10,411 nt of DNA. Origin: Zetaproteobacteria bacterium. GTDB taxonomy: Bacteria > Pseudomonadota > Zetaproteobacteria > Mariprofundales > Mariprofundaceae. Numbering within the stretch: the first letter of the stretch is position 1; every line of letters begins with the position of its first letter. The notes under the pieces are model-generated. The model was not told the origin of the DNA, ran no database searches, and saw only the letters and a program-made list of their open reading frames with translations. The stretch covers positions 1 through 10,411 of the forward strand of contig JAJRVH010000252.1 of assembly GCA_021545625.1 (NCBI GenBank), in the 5' to 3' direction. Below, one piece after another: positions 1 through 6,228 of this stretch. Both the position numbers and the translations under genes were made by a program.

Positions 1-935
1 CAGACGATGGTGCCGGCCTTTTTCAGAATCTCCGCGAGCCCGGCGGCGGAATCCGGGCCGATATCGAAGATCATGTCGTCATCGGCAACGTCGGCGACCT
101 TCTTCAGCGTGGCCTCGGCCGTTGGCGAGAATTCCTTGCCGCAGACGACATCGCTCGGCACCGGAATGCTGCCGCCGCGTGATTCGGCATCGGCGGTCAG
201 CTTCTTGCAGGTGTCGATCAGATCTTCCTCGTACAGCGACTTGCCGACATTGTGGCCTGCCGCCGCAATGAAGGTATTGGCGATGCCGCCACCAACGACC
301 AGCTGATCGACGACCTTGGACAGCGATTCGAGCACGGTCAGCTTGGTGGAAACCTTGGAGCCGCCGACGATGGCAACCATCGGGCGGGCCGGGTTGTCCA
401 GCGCCTTACCCAGCGCATCCAGTTCGGCGGCCAGCAGCGGGCCGGCACAGGCTACGGGGGCGAACTGCGCGACGCCGTGGGTCGAGGCCTGGGCGCGGTG
501 CGCGGTGCCGAAGGCATCCATCACATAGACGTCGCACAGTGCGGCGTATTTTCTGGAGAGCGACTCGTCGTTCTTCTTTTCGCCCTTATTGAAGCGGATG
601 TTTTCCAGCAGCACCAGCTCGCCATCGGCCATTTCGGGTGCGGAATCAAGATAATCCTTGATCAGGCGAACCTCCTTGCCCAGCAGTTTGGAAAGATGGC
701 GGGCAACCGGCGCCAGCGAGAACTGCTCGTCATATTCACCCTCGACGGGGCGGCCCAGATGGCAGCAAACCATGACCCTGGCACCGGCCTCGATCGCGTG
801 CTTCATCGTCGGCAGGCTGGCGCGGATGCGCGTATCGTCGCCCACTTCGCCGTCAACGATGGGGACATTCAGATCCTCGCGGATCAGTACCCTTTTGCCT
901 TTCAGATCAAGGTCGGTCATTTTGATTACGGACAT
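1..935 (-). CDS. pgk: Phosphoglycerate kinase, C-terminal part cut off by the window edge
   Basis: Cytoplasmic enzyme that interconverts 3-phosphoglycerate plus ATP and 1,3-bisphosphoglycerate plus ADP, in glycolysis, gluconeogenesis and the Calvin cycle. The frame is open from the ATG at 935 to the left edge, giving about 311 residues. The E. coli protein is 387 aa, so roughly 75 residues are missing. Visible family motifs are DLNVP (21-25), the substrate loop HLGRP (59-63), the DAFGTAHRAQASTHG block (140-154), GGSKVSTKL (191-199) and GGGIANTF. The visible end, AGTIV, is where the family continues into the nucleotide-binding WNGP motif. The start is supported by AAGGAG about 6 nt upstream and by an N-terminus (MSVIKMTDLDL) that matches E. 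coli. It lies 154 bp downstream of gap behind a hairpin, so it is probably the next gene of the same cluster but may be attenuated or have its own promoter. The identification is secure. Confidence 0.97.
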   Translation of the reverse strand, partial: MSVIKMTDLDLKGKRVLIREDLNVPIVDGEVGDDTRIRASLPTMKHAIEAGARVMVCCHLGRPVEGEYDEQFSLAPVARHLSKLLGKEVRLIKDYLDSAPEMADGELVLLENIRFNKGEKKNDESLSRKYAALCDVYVMDAFGTAHRAQASTHGVAQFAPVACAGPLLAAELDALGKALDNPARPMVAIVGGSKVSTKLTVLESLSKVVDQLVVGGGIANTFIAAAGHNVGKSLYEEDLIDTCKKLTADAESRGGSIPVPSDVVCGKEFSPTAEATLKKVADVADDDMIFDIGPDSAAGLAEILKKAGTIV

Positions 936-1055
936 GATTTACTCCTTTGCATTGATAAAAAACGCACACTGACCCTGAGACAGGGCAGGCGCGTGACATG
1001 GTCGGCTGAGACGTTTGCCGCTGCCGGCTTGAACCTTCAAACAGGCAATGACAAA
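936..1055 (-). promoter_or_regulatory. gap-pgk intergenic leader of pgk
   Basis: This stretch between the gap 3' hairpin and the pgk start holds a near-palindrome TTGAA-N2-TTCAA (1029-1040) and a small 5-bp stem CCCTG/CAGGG with a 3-nt loop (973-985). A T6 run on the minus strand follows 10 nt after that stem (962-957), and then comes the pgk ribosome binding site. The T-run is too far from the stem for a classical terminator. I see no convincing sigma-70 promoter. If gap transcripts mostly stop at the hairpin, a promoter for pgk should lie here. The regulatory role is inferred from position only. Confidence 0.3.
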
Positions 1056-1083
1056 CGTGGGAGCATCCGAAGATGCTCCCACG
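1048..1083 (-). terminator. UUCG-loop hairpin downstream of gap
   Basis: On the minus strand a perfect 12-bp stem (arms 1083-1072 and 1067-1056) closes a TTCG loop with a C-G closing pair. This is the very stable cUUCGg tetraloop. It begins 6 nt past the gap stop codon and is followed by TTTGTCAT, a weak U-tract. The shape fits an intrinsic terminator or a partial terminator/3' stabiliser for the tkt-gap message. The poor U-tract makes read-through into pgk plausible. Confidence 0.75.
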
Positions 1084-1089
1084 CTCCGA

Positions 1090-2094
1090 TCAGTTGTTCG
1101 CCACGTGACGGACGAAACGCATCATGTTGCAGGTATAGCCGTACTCGTTGTCGTACCAGGCTACCAGCTTGACGAAAGTGCCATCGATGGCGATGCCGGC
1201 CGTGGAGTCGAAGATCGACGAATAGCCGTTGCCGCGGAAATCGGTGGATACGACCTTTTCGTCGGTGAAGGCCAGCGTATCGCCGATACCCGGCGTTTCG
1301 GAAGCCTTCTTGACCGCCGCCACGATATCGTCGTAGGAGGTTTCCTTCTCCAGCTCGACGGTCAGGTCGACCACGGACACGTCCGAAGTCGGTACGCGGA
1401 AGGCCATGCCGGTCAGCTTGCCGTTCAGCGACGGGATGACCTTGCCGACAGCCTTGGCAGCACCGGTCGAGGACGGGATAATGTTCTCAAGGATGCCGCG
1501 GCCGCCGCGCCAGTCCTTCATCGACGGGCCGTCCACGGTTTTCTGGGTGGCCGTGGCCGCATGCACGGTCGTCATCAGGCCGCGCTTGATGCCGAAGTTG
1601 TCATTGATGACCTTGGCCAGCGGAGCCAGGCAGTTGGTTGTGCAGGAAGCGGCGGAGGTGATTGCCTGGCCGGCGTATTCCTCGTGGTTGACGCCGTAAA
1701 CGAACATCGGCGTGGCGTCCTTGGATGGCGCGGACTGGACGACCTTCTTGGCGCCGGCTGCGATATGGGCCTGGCAGCTTTCTTCGGTCAGGAAAAAGCC
1801 GGTGCACTCGAGCACAACGTCGACATCGATCTCGTCCCATTTCAGGTTGGCCGGGTCGCGTTCGGCGGTGACGCGAATCGTCTTGCCATCGACAACCAGA
1901 TTGCCGCCCTCGACGGAAACATCGCCGTCGAAACGGCCATGTACGGAGTCATACTTCAGCATATAGGCCTGATACTCGGGATCGAGCAGGTCGTTGATGC
2001 CGACCACTTCCATGTCGGTGAAGTCCTTGGCGATGGCGCGGAAAGCCATGCGGCCGATACGGCCAAATCCGTTGATACCAACTTTAATCGTCAT
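1090..2094 (-). CDS. gap: Type I glyceraldehyde-3-phosphate dehydrogenase
   Basis: Cytoplasmic tetrameric dehydrogenase that interconverts glyceraldehyde 3-phosphate and 1,3-bisphosphoglycerate. At 334 aa it is full length. The Rossmann motif GFGRIG is at 9-14. The catalytic cysteine is C151 in ASCTTNCLAP, and its partner is H178 in TTVHAATATQ. N34-D35 follows the second beta strand; an acidic residue here favours NAD over NADP in this family. The later DGPSMKDWRGGRG block is of the E. coli GapA type, not the chloroplast NADP type. The start has AAGGAG 7 nt upstream. The gene sits 30 bp after tkt, so the two are almost certainly co-transcribed, and a strong hairpin follows its TGA stop. In a Calvin-cycle setting it would work in the reductive direction despite the NAD-type pocket. 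That preference is inferred from residues only. Confidence 0.97.
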   Translation of the reverse strand: MTIKVGINGFGRIGRMAFRAIAKDFTDMEVVGINDLLDPEYQAYMLKYDSVHGRFDGDVSVEGGNLVVDGKTIRVTAERDPANLKWDEIDVDVVLECTGFFLTEESCQAHIAAGAKKVVQSAPSKDATPMFVYGVNHEEYAGQAITSAASCTTNCLAPLAKVINDNFGIKRGLMTTVHAATATQKTVDGPSMKDWRGGRGILENIIPSSTGAAKAVGKVIPSLNGKLTGMAFRVPTSDVSVVDLTVELEKETSYDDIVAAVKKASETPGIGDTLAFTDEKVVSTDFRGNGYSSIFDSTAGIAIDGTFVKLVAWYDNEYGYTCNMMRFVRHVANN

Positions 2095-2124
2095 ACTTTT
2101 CTCCTTTGTATTATTTGTAATTCG

Positions 2125-4116
2125 TTAAGCAATTTCGTTGACGGCTTCGACCACGGCTTCGGTCGTGATGCCGAACAGCTTGAACAGCTCGGCGGCCGGG
2201 GCGGATTCGCCGAAGGTATCGATACCGATCACCTTGCCGTTCAGGCCAACGTACTTGCCCCAGAAGCCGGTGACACCGGCCTCGACGGCGACGCGCGCGG
2301 TTACGGAAGACGGCAGTACCGATTCGCGGTACGCCTCGTCCTGGGCATCGAATGCCTCGGTGCACGGCATTGAAACGACGCGCACCTTCTTGTCCGACAG
2401 CTCTTTCTGGGCAGCCAGAGCCAGCTGTACCTCGGAGCCGGTAGCGATGATGATCACGTCCGGCGTGCCTTCGCAGTCGCTCAGGATGTAGCCGCCGCGT
2501 TCAATATTGGCGACCTGATCGTCGGTGTATTCGTTGCAGGGCAGGCCCTGGCGGGTGAAGACCAGCGTGGTCGGCAGCTTGCGGCGCTTGACCGCAACCT
2601 TCCATGCGACGGCCGCTTCGACCGCGTCGCACGGACGCCAGGTGTTCATGCGCGGAATCATGCGCAGCGTGGCGATCTGTTCGACCGGCTGATGCGTCGG
2701 GCCATCCTCGCCCAGGCCGATGGAGTCATGCGTGTAGACAAAGATCGTGCCGACCTTCATCAGCGCGGACATGCGGATGGCATTGCGGGCATATTCGGAG
2801 AACATCAGGAACGTGCCGCCGAACGGGATCACGCCGCCATGCAGCGCCATGCCGTTCATGATATGGCTCATGCCGAACTCGCGCACGCCGTAGTGCAGAT
2901 AATTACCCGCCGGAGTGTCCTTGGAAAAGGCGACGGCTTCCGGCCATTTGGTGTTGTTCGACGGAGCCAGATCGGCGGAGCCGCCGACAAGTTCCGGCAG
3001 CGCCGCGGCAAAGGCGCCGATCGTCTTGCCGGATGCGACGCGGGTCGCCCAGCCCGGCTTTTCCTCGCGCAGCTGATGGATCCATGCCTCGGCCGCAGCA
3101 TCAAAACCTTCCGGCAATTCGCCCTTGATGCGGCGCTCGAATTCGGCGGCCAGCTCGGGATATTCGGCGCGGTAAGCTTCGAAACGCTTGTTCCATTCGG
3201 CTTCGGCGGCTGCTCCTTTTTCGCGGGCGTCCCAGCCGGCATATACGTCTTCGGGAATCACGAACGGCTCGTACTCCCAGCCCAGTTCCTCGCGCACCAG
3301 CTGGCATTCTTCCTCGCCCAGCGCGGCGCCGTGGCAGTCATGGCTTCCGGCCTTGTTCGGAGAGCCATAGCCGATGATGGTCTTGCAGCAGATCAGCGTC
3401 GGCTGGTCGCTATTTGCCTTGGCAGTTTCGATCGCGGCCTTGATTTCGTCGGCATCGTGACCGTCGACGTTGCGGATCACCTGCCAGCCGTAGGATTCGA
3501 AACGACCCGGCGTATCGTCGGTGAACCAGCCCTCGACTTCGCCGTCGATGGAGATGCCGTTGTCGTCCCAGAACATGATCAGCTTGCCCAGGCCCAGCGT
3601 GCCTGCCAGCGAGCATGCCTCGTGGCTGATCCCTTCCATCAGGCAGCCATCGCCGTGGAAGACATAGGTGTAGTGATCAACGATGTCGTGGCCCGGCTTG
3701 TTGAACTGGCCGGCCAGCATGCGTTCAGCGATGGCCATGCCGACCGCGTTGGTGATGCCCTGGCCCAGCGGACCAGTCGTGGTTTCAACGCCCGGCGCGT
3801 AGCCGTATTCCGGGTGGCCCGGCGTGCGGGAATGCAGCTGACGGAACTGCTTGATCTCATCCATCGGCAGGTCGTAGCCGGAAAGATGGAGCAGAGAATA
3901 GATCAGCATCGAGCCATGCCCGTTGGACAGAACGAAGCGGTCGCGGTCGGCCCAGTCCGTGTTGGTCGGGTTATGCTTCAGGTAGTCGTTCCACAGGACT
4001 TCGGCGATATCCGCCATGCCCATTGGAGCACCCGGATGGCAGGAATTGGCTTTCTGTACGGCGTCCATGGACAGGACGCGTACTGCGTTGGCCAGATGTC
4101 TGCGATTGTTGCTCAT
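2125..4116 (-). CDS. tkt: Transketolase
   Basis: Thiamine-diphosphate and Mg-dependent enzyme that moves two-carbon ketol units between sugar phosphates in the pentose phosphate, Calvin and ribulose monophosphate pathways. From the ATG at 4116 it has 663 aa, the same length as E. coli TktA. The ThDP motif runs from GDGCLMEG (155-162) to N186. Other active-site residues visible are H27, H67, H262, E413 in VREFGM, and H463/H475 in the HDSIGLGEDGPTHQP block. The second of two nearby ATGs (4116, not 4122) is preferred: the AAGGGG site sits 8 nt before it but only about 2 nt before the first, and MSNNRRHLANAVR aligns with the E. coli N-terminus. Oddities are Cys26 where the family has Gly in SGHPGAP, and Cys261 where E. 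coli has Ser in HDSHGA. It ends 30 bp before gap. Confidence 0.97.
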   Translation of the reverse strand: MSNNRRHLANAVRVLSMDAVQKANSCHPGAPMGMADIAEVLWNDYLKHNPTNTDWADRDRFVLSNGHGSMLIYSLLHLSGYDLPMDEIKQFRQLHSRTPGHPEYGYAPGVETTTGPLGQGITNAVGMAIAERMLAGQFNKPGHDIVDHYTYVFHGDGCLMEGISHEACSLAGTLGLGKLIMFWDDNGISIDGEVEGWFTDDTPGRFESYGWQVIRNVDGHDADEIKAAIETAKANSDQPTLICCKTIIGYGSPNKAGSHDCHGAALGEEECQLVREELGWEYEPFVIPEDVYAGWDAREKGAAAEAEWNKRFEAYRAEYPELAAEFERRIKGELPEGFDAAAEAWIHQLREEKPGWATRVASGKTIGAFAAALPELVGGSADLAPSNNTKWPEAVAFSKDTPAGNYLHYGVREFGMSHIMNGMALHGGVIPFGGTFLMFSEYARNAIRMSALMKVGTIFVYTHDSIGLGEDGPTHQPVEQIATLRMIPRMNTWRPCDAVEAAVAWKVAVKRRKLPTTLVFTRQGLPCNEYTDDQVANIERGGYILSDCEGTPDVIIIATGSEVQLALAAQKELSDKKVRVVSMPCTEAFDAQDEAYRESVLPSSVTARVAVEAGVTGFWGKYVGLNGKVIGIDTFGESAPAAELFKLFGITTEAVVEAVNEIA

Positions 4117-4227
4117 ATTCATATCCCCTTTGAATTGGTTCAGGAACCCTATTTATTTTACGTATAAATTCTAATCAGACCTTGTTATGCCCTTGATAAA
4201 AAAAACTTATATGCGAGGCGGGCACGA
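4117..4227 (-). promoter_or_regulatory. AT-rich tkt leader, possible promoter
   Basis: The gap between the glpX stop and the tkt start is much more AT-rich than its surroundings. Reading toward tkt it has a T8 run (4205-4198), a -10-like TAGAAT (4173-4168, 5 of 6 to TATAAT), further AT-rich sequence, and an AAGGGG ribosome site. No good -35 hexamer lies 16-18 nt before the -10-like box, and no strong hairpin precedes the T8. An internal promoter for tkt-gap is plausible but unproven. On the plus strand CCTTGTTA (4180-4187) and CCTTGATA (4191-4198) form an imperfect direct repeat spaced 11 bp, one helical turn. Confidence 0.35.
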
Positions 4228-5181
4228 TCAGACATGCAGCGTGGTCTGGACGCGGCGGATGTTGCCGATGCCGCCGTCGAGCACGACCGTGTCTGTGGTC
4301 ATGAACTTGCCGTGCGTGTCGTGACCGACCTTGACATGGCGCACATAGGCGCCGCTGGTCAAACCGGTGGCGATGAACAGGCAATCATCCGAGGTGACCA
4401 GCTCATCGCGCTCGATAATGCGCCTGGTGTCCACACCTTCCTTTTTGCACAGCTCGATTTCGAAATCCTTTTGCGGAGCCATGCGTCCGAACATTTCCGC
4501 ACCCATGGCCCGCGCCGCGCAGGCGGTAACGATGCCTTCCGGCGTGCCACCGATGCCGAACAGCGCGTCGCTGCCCATGTTCAGCACAGCCTGAATGGCA
4601 CCGTTAACGTCGCCGTCGGTGGCCAGGCGGATCTTGGCGCCGGCCGCATATACTTCCTTCATCAGCTCCTGATGGCGGGGCTTGTCGAGAATGAAGATCT
4701 TCAGCTCGCTCACTTCCTTGCCCAGAGCCCTGGCCAGCTGCTTCAGGCGATCAGCCACGGGGGCTTCGGCATCGATCCGGCCGCGCGCCGCCTTTGGATA
4801 GACCTGCTTGTCCATATAGAAGCACGAACCCGGGCGGTACATCGTGCCTTCGGGAGCAGCCGCCAGCGTTACGATGGAGCCGGGCATGTCCTTGGCGAAC
4901 AGGTTCGTTCCCTCGATCGGATCGACGGCGATGTCGACACCGATGCCTTCACCGGTACCGACCTTTTCGCCATCGTACAGGGCGGGCGCTTCATCCTTGG
5001 CGCCTTCGCCGATCACGATCATGCCGTTCATGCGCACCTGGTTGATGCGTTCGCGCATGGCATCCACGGCCAGGCCGTCACCTTCATCCTTCTGGCCGGA
5101 GCCGACAAACGGGGCGCAGGCCCGGGCCGCAGCCTCGCAGACTTCGACCAGATCGATTTTAAGGTTGCTGACTTTGCCCAT
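4228..5181 (-). CDS. glpX: Class II fructose-1,6-bisphosphatase (GlpX type; possible SBPase activity)
   Basis: Metal-dependent phosphatase that hydrolyses fructose 1,6-bisphosphate to fructose 6-phosphate. In autotrophs, enzymes of this class often also act on sedoheptulose 1,7-bisphosphate. The product is 317 aa. Aligning by eye to E. coli GlpX, the metal and substrate residues are present: K31 and D35 (K29, D33), E59 in IGEG, D87 and E90 in VDPIEGT (D85 in E. coli), KPRH (167-170), and E215 in GIGGTPEG (E213). The start at 5181 has GGAGGGGAG just upstream and an N-terminus typical of the family. An in-frame ATG at 5274 would add 31 basic residues with no family match. It lies between the IMPase-family gene (117 bp) and tkt (about 110 bp), in the order known for Calvin-cycle clusters, where it is named cbbF. 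Whether it is mono- or bifunctional cannot be read from the sequence. Confidence 0.95.
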   Translation of the reverse strand: MGKVSNLKIDLVEVCEAAARACAPFVGSGQKDEGDGLAVDAMRERINQVRMNGMIVIGEGAKDEAPALYDGEKVGTGEGIGVDIAVDPIEGTNLFAKDMPGSIVTLAAAPEGTMYRPGSCFYMDKQVYPKAARGRIDAEAPVADRLKQLARALGKEVSELKIFILDKPRHQELMKEVYAAGAKIRLATDGDVNGAIQAVLNMGSDALFGIGGTPEGIVTACAARAMGAEMFGRMAPQKDFEIELCKKEGVDTRRIIERDELVTSDDCLFIATGLTSGAYVRHVKVGHDTHGKFMTTDTVVLDGGIGNIRRVQTTLHV

Positions 5182-5298
5182 GCGTTTCTCCCCTCCGGAA
5201 TGCTTGAAAAATTGGTGGTGTGGTTTTTTGCGAGGCCGCACCCTACAGGATTTGCGGCGAATTGGCGAGTTCAAAAAGCAGGGCCGGTTGAGGCCGCC
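5182..5298 (-). promoter_or_regulatory. glpX leader region
   Basis: This short intergenic stretch between the phosphatase gene and glpX holds an imperfect hairpin with 6-bp arms GCCGCA/TGCGGC (5235-5240 and 5253-5258). On the minus strand that is followed by CTCGC and an A6 run (5229-5224), and then the strong glpX Shine-Dalgarno sequence. The A-run follows the hairpin, so this is not an intrinsic terminator. A structured leader is possible. No clear promoter was seen. Confidence 0.25.
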
Positions 5299-6102
5299 TT
5301 ATGGTGATCGGCCGGCAAGTTGTTCCAGCAGCCTGTTCTGGATCGTCGCGCCGCATGTTGCCAGGATCGGAGAAGTCAGCGAGCGGCGGGGGAAAAGCGC
5401 ATGCCCCGAAAAATCGCCGGCCCGGCAGCCAGCTTCCGTTGCGATCAGGCTTCCGGCGGCAAAGTCCCACAGTTTTTCGCCGCCGTGGATGATGAAGTGT
5501 CCCCGGCCGGCCGCCAGCCATGCCCATTCCAGCGCGCAGGTGCCGAGATTGCGCTGGCTGCGGTACAGTCCCCGTTGCAGCAGCGCCTCGATTGCATCGC
5601 GCCGCAGGCGTTTGTAATCGATATAGCCGACGCTGGTTGCAAGTTCCTTTTCGCAAGCGCTCCGGATGGGGCGGCCGTCAAGCCGCGCCCCCTGACCGGC
5701 GACGGCCGTGAAGCTTTCCCTGCGTACGGGGTCGTGAATCCAGGACAGAACAGGGCGCCCGTCCTCGATCAGGGCCAGCGACGTGGCGAAAACCGGTATG
5801 CCGGCCACGAAGTTGGTCGTGCCGTCCAGCGGGTCCAGACACCAGAAGCGACCGCCGTCGTTCAGGCATGACTGCTGTTCGCTTTCGTTCATTTCCTCGC
5901 CGAGAAAGGCGATATCCGGAGCGAGCGCGGCCAGTTGCCGTTCGATGAATCGCTGACAGGCGGTATCGGTTTCGGTGACGACCGAGCCGTCCGCCTTGCT
6001 GGTCGAAACGATCCTGTCCCGAAAGGCGGGCATGATGATATCGCGCCCGGTCTTTTCAATGATGGCGTTGATATCGTTCAGCAGGCTTGCATGATCAGGC
6101 AT
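5299..6102 (-). CDS. Inositol-monophosphatase-family phosphatase
   Basis: Member of the Mg-dependent, lithium-sensitive sugar/inositol phosphatase family (SuhB, CysQ and HisN relatives), 267 aa, cytoplasmic. The metal-binding motifs are intact: GEE (68-70), DPLDGTTN (90-97), and the C-terminal W212-D213 within HGGEKLWDFAAGS. The start at 6102 is chosen because GGAGG lies 5 nt upstream of it. An in-frame ATG at 6120 would add six residues and lacks a good ribosome site. The substrate is not decided by the sequence; inositol phosphate, histidinol phosphate, PAP or a sugar bisphosphate are all possible. It is the first leftward gene, upstream of glpX. A suhB-like gene in this position is what I recall for the cbb3 operon of Acidithiobacillus, which hints at a role with sugar phosphates. 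It may be the promoter-proximal gene of the cluster. Confidence 0.92.
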   Translation of the reverse strand: MPDHASLLNDINAIIEKTGRDIIMPAFRDRIVSTSKADGSVVTETDTACQRFIERQLAALAPDIAFLGEEMNESEQQSCLNDGGRFWCLDPLDGTTNFVAGIPVFATSLALIEDGRPVLSWIHDPVRRESFTAVAGQGARLDGRPIRSACEKELATSVGYIDYKRLRRDAIEALLQRGLYRSQRNLGTCALEWAWLAAGRGHFIIHGGEKLWDFAAGSLIATEAGCRAGDFSGHALFPRRSLTSPILATCGATIQNRLLEQLAGRSP

Positions 6103-6157
6103 GCGGTCCTCCGATGGCATGGTCTTGGAGTGCCGAGGCTAGCGTTTTTTTGCGGGG

Positions 6158-6186
6158 ATGCGATGTCGCCCGTTTGCGGTTATCAT
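6158..6186 (+). promoter_or_regulatory. Candidate promoter for the PPi-PFK gene
   Basis: TATCAT (6181-6186) matches the -10 consensus at 5 of 6. The hexamer 17 nt upstream (6158-6163, ATGCGA) is a poor -35. The box overlaps the -10 of the opposing leftward promoter almost completely. An activator-dependent promoter would fit the weak -35. It lies about 43 nt before the ATG at 6229. Confidence 0.3.
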
Positions 6187-6211
6187 ACCCTCAGGTTCAG
6201 CAAGCATTCAA
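6182..6211 (-). promoter_or_regulatory. Candidate sigma-70 promoter for the leftward cluster
   Basis: On the minus strand TTGAAT (6211-6206) and TATGAT (6187-6182) are separated by 18 nt, matching the consensus hexamers at 4 of 6 and 5 of 6. The site would start transcription about 70 nt before the phosphatase ATG at 6102. Confidence is limited because this is a by-eye match. Confidence 0.45.
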
Positions 6212-6228
6212 AACAGGGAGAGAGCATC

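Noticed and set aside
252..1172. A 306-codon plus-strand frame opposite pgk
   Set aside because: Antisense shadow. The pgk frame is conserved throughout this span.
1048..2373. A 441-codon plus-strand frame opposite gap and the end of tkt
   Set aside because: Antisense shadow of highly conserved genes. It crosses the gene junction and the hairpin and shows no domain.
2692..4167. A 491-codon plus-strand frame opposite tkt
   Set aside because: Antisense shadow with shadow-like composition, no ribosome site and no family match.
5182..5274. Upstream start for glpX at 5274
   Set aside because: It would add a basic 31-residue tail through the intergenic region. The ATG at 5181 has a strong Shine-Dalgarno sequence and a normal N-terminus.
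5273..5298. Possible terminator after the phosphatase gene (GGCC arms, then T5 on the minus strand)
   Set aside because: The stem is only 4 bp with a 6-nt loop and is not adjacent to the short T-run. Too weak to annotate.
4234..5307. A 357-codon plus-strand frame opposite glpX
   Set aside because: Antisense shadow of glpX, which carries intact catalytic residues.
5935..6228. Upstream extension of the PPi-PFK frame to an ATG at 5935
   Set aside because: The extra 98 residues are antisense to the phosphatase gene and lack family similarity. The ATG at 6229 has a ribosome site and gives the family N-terminus.
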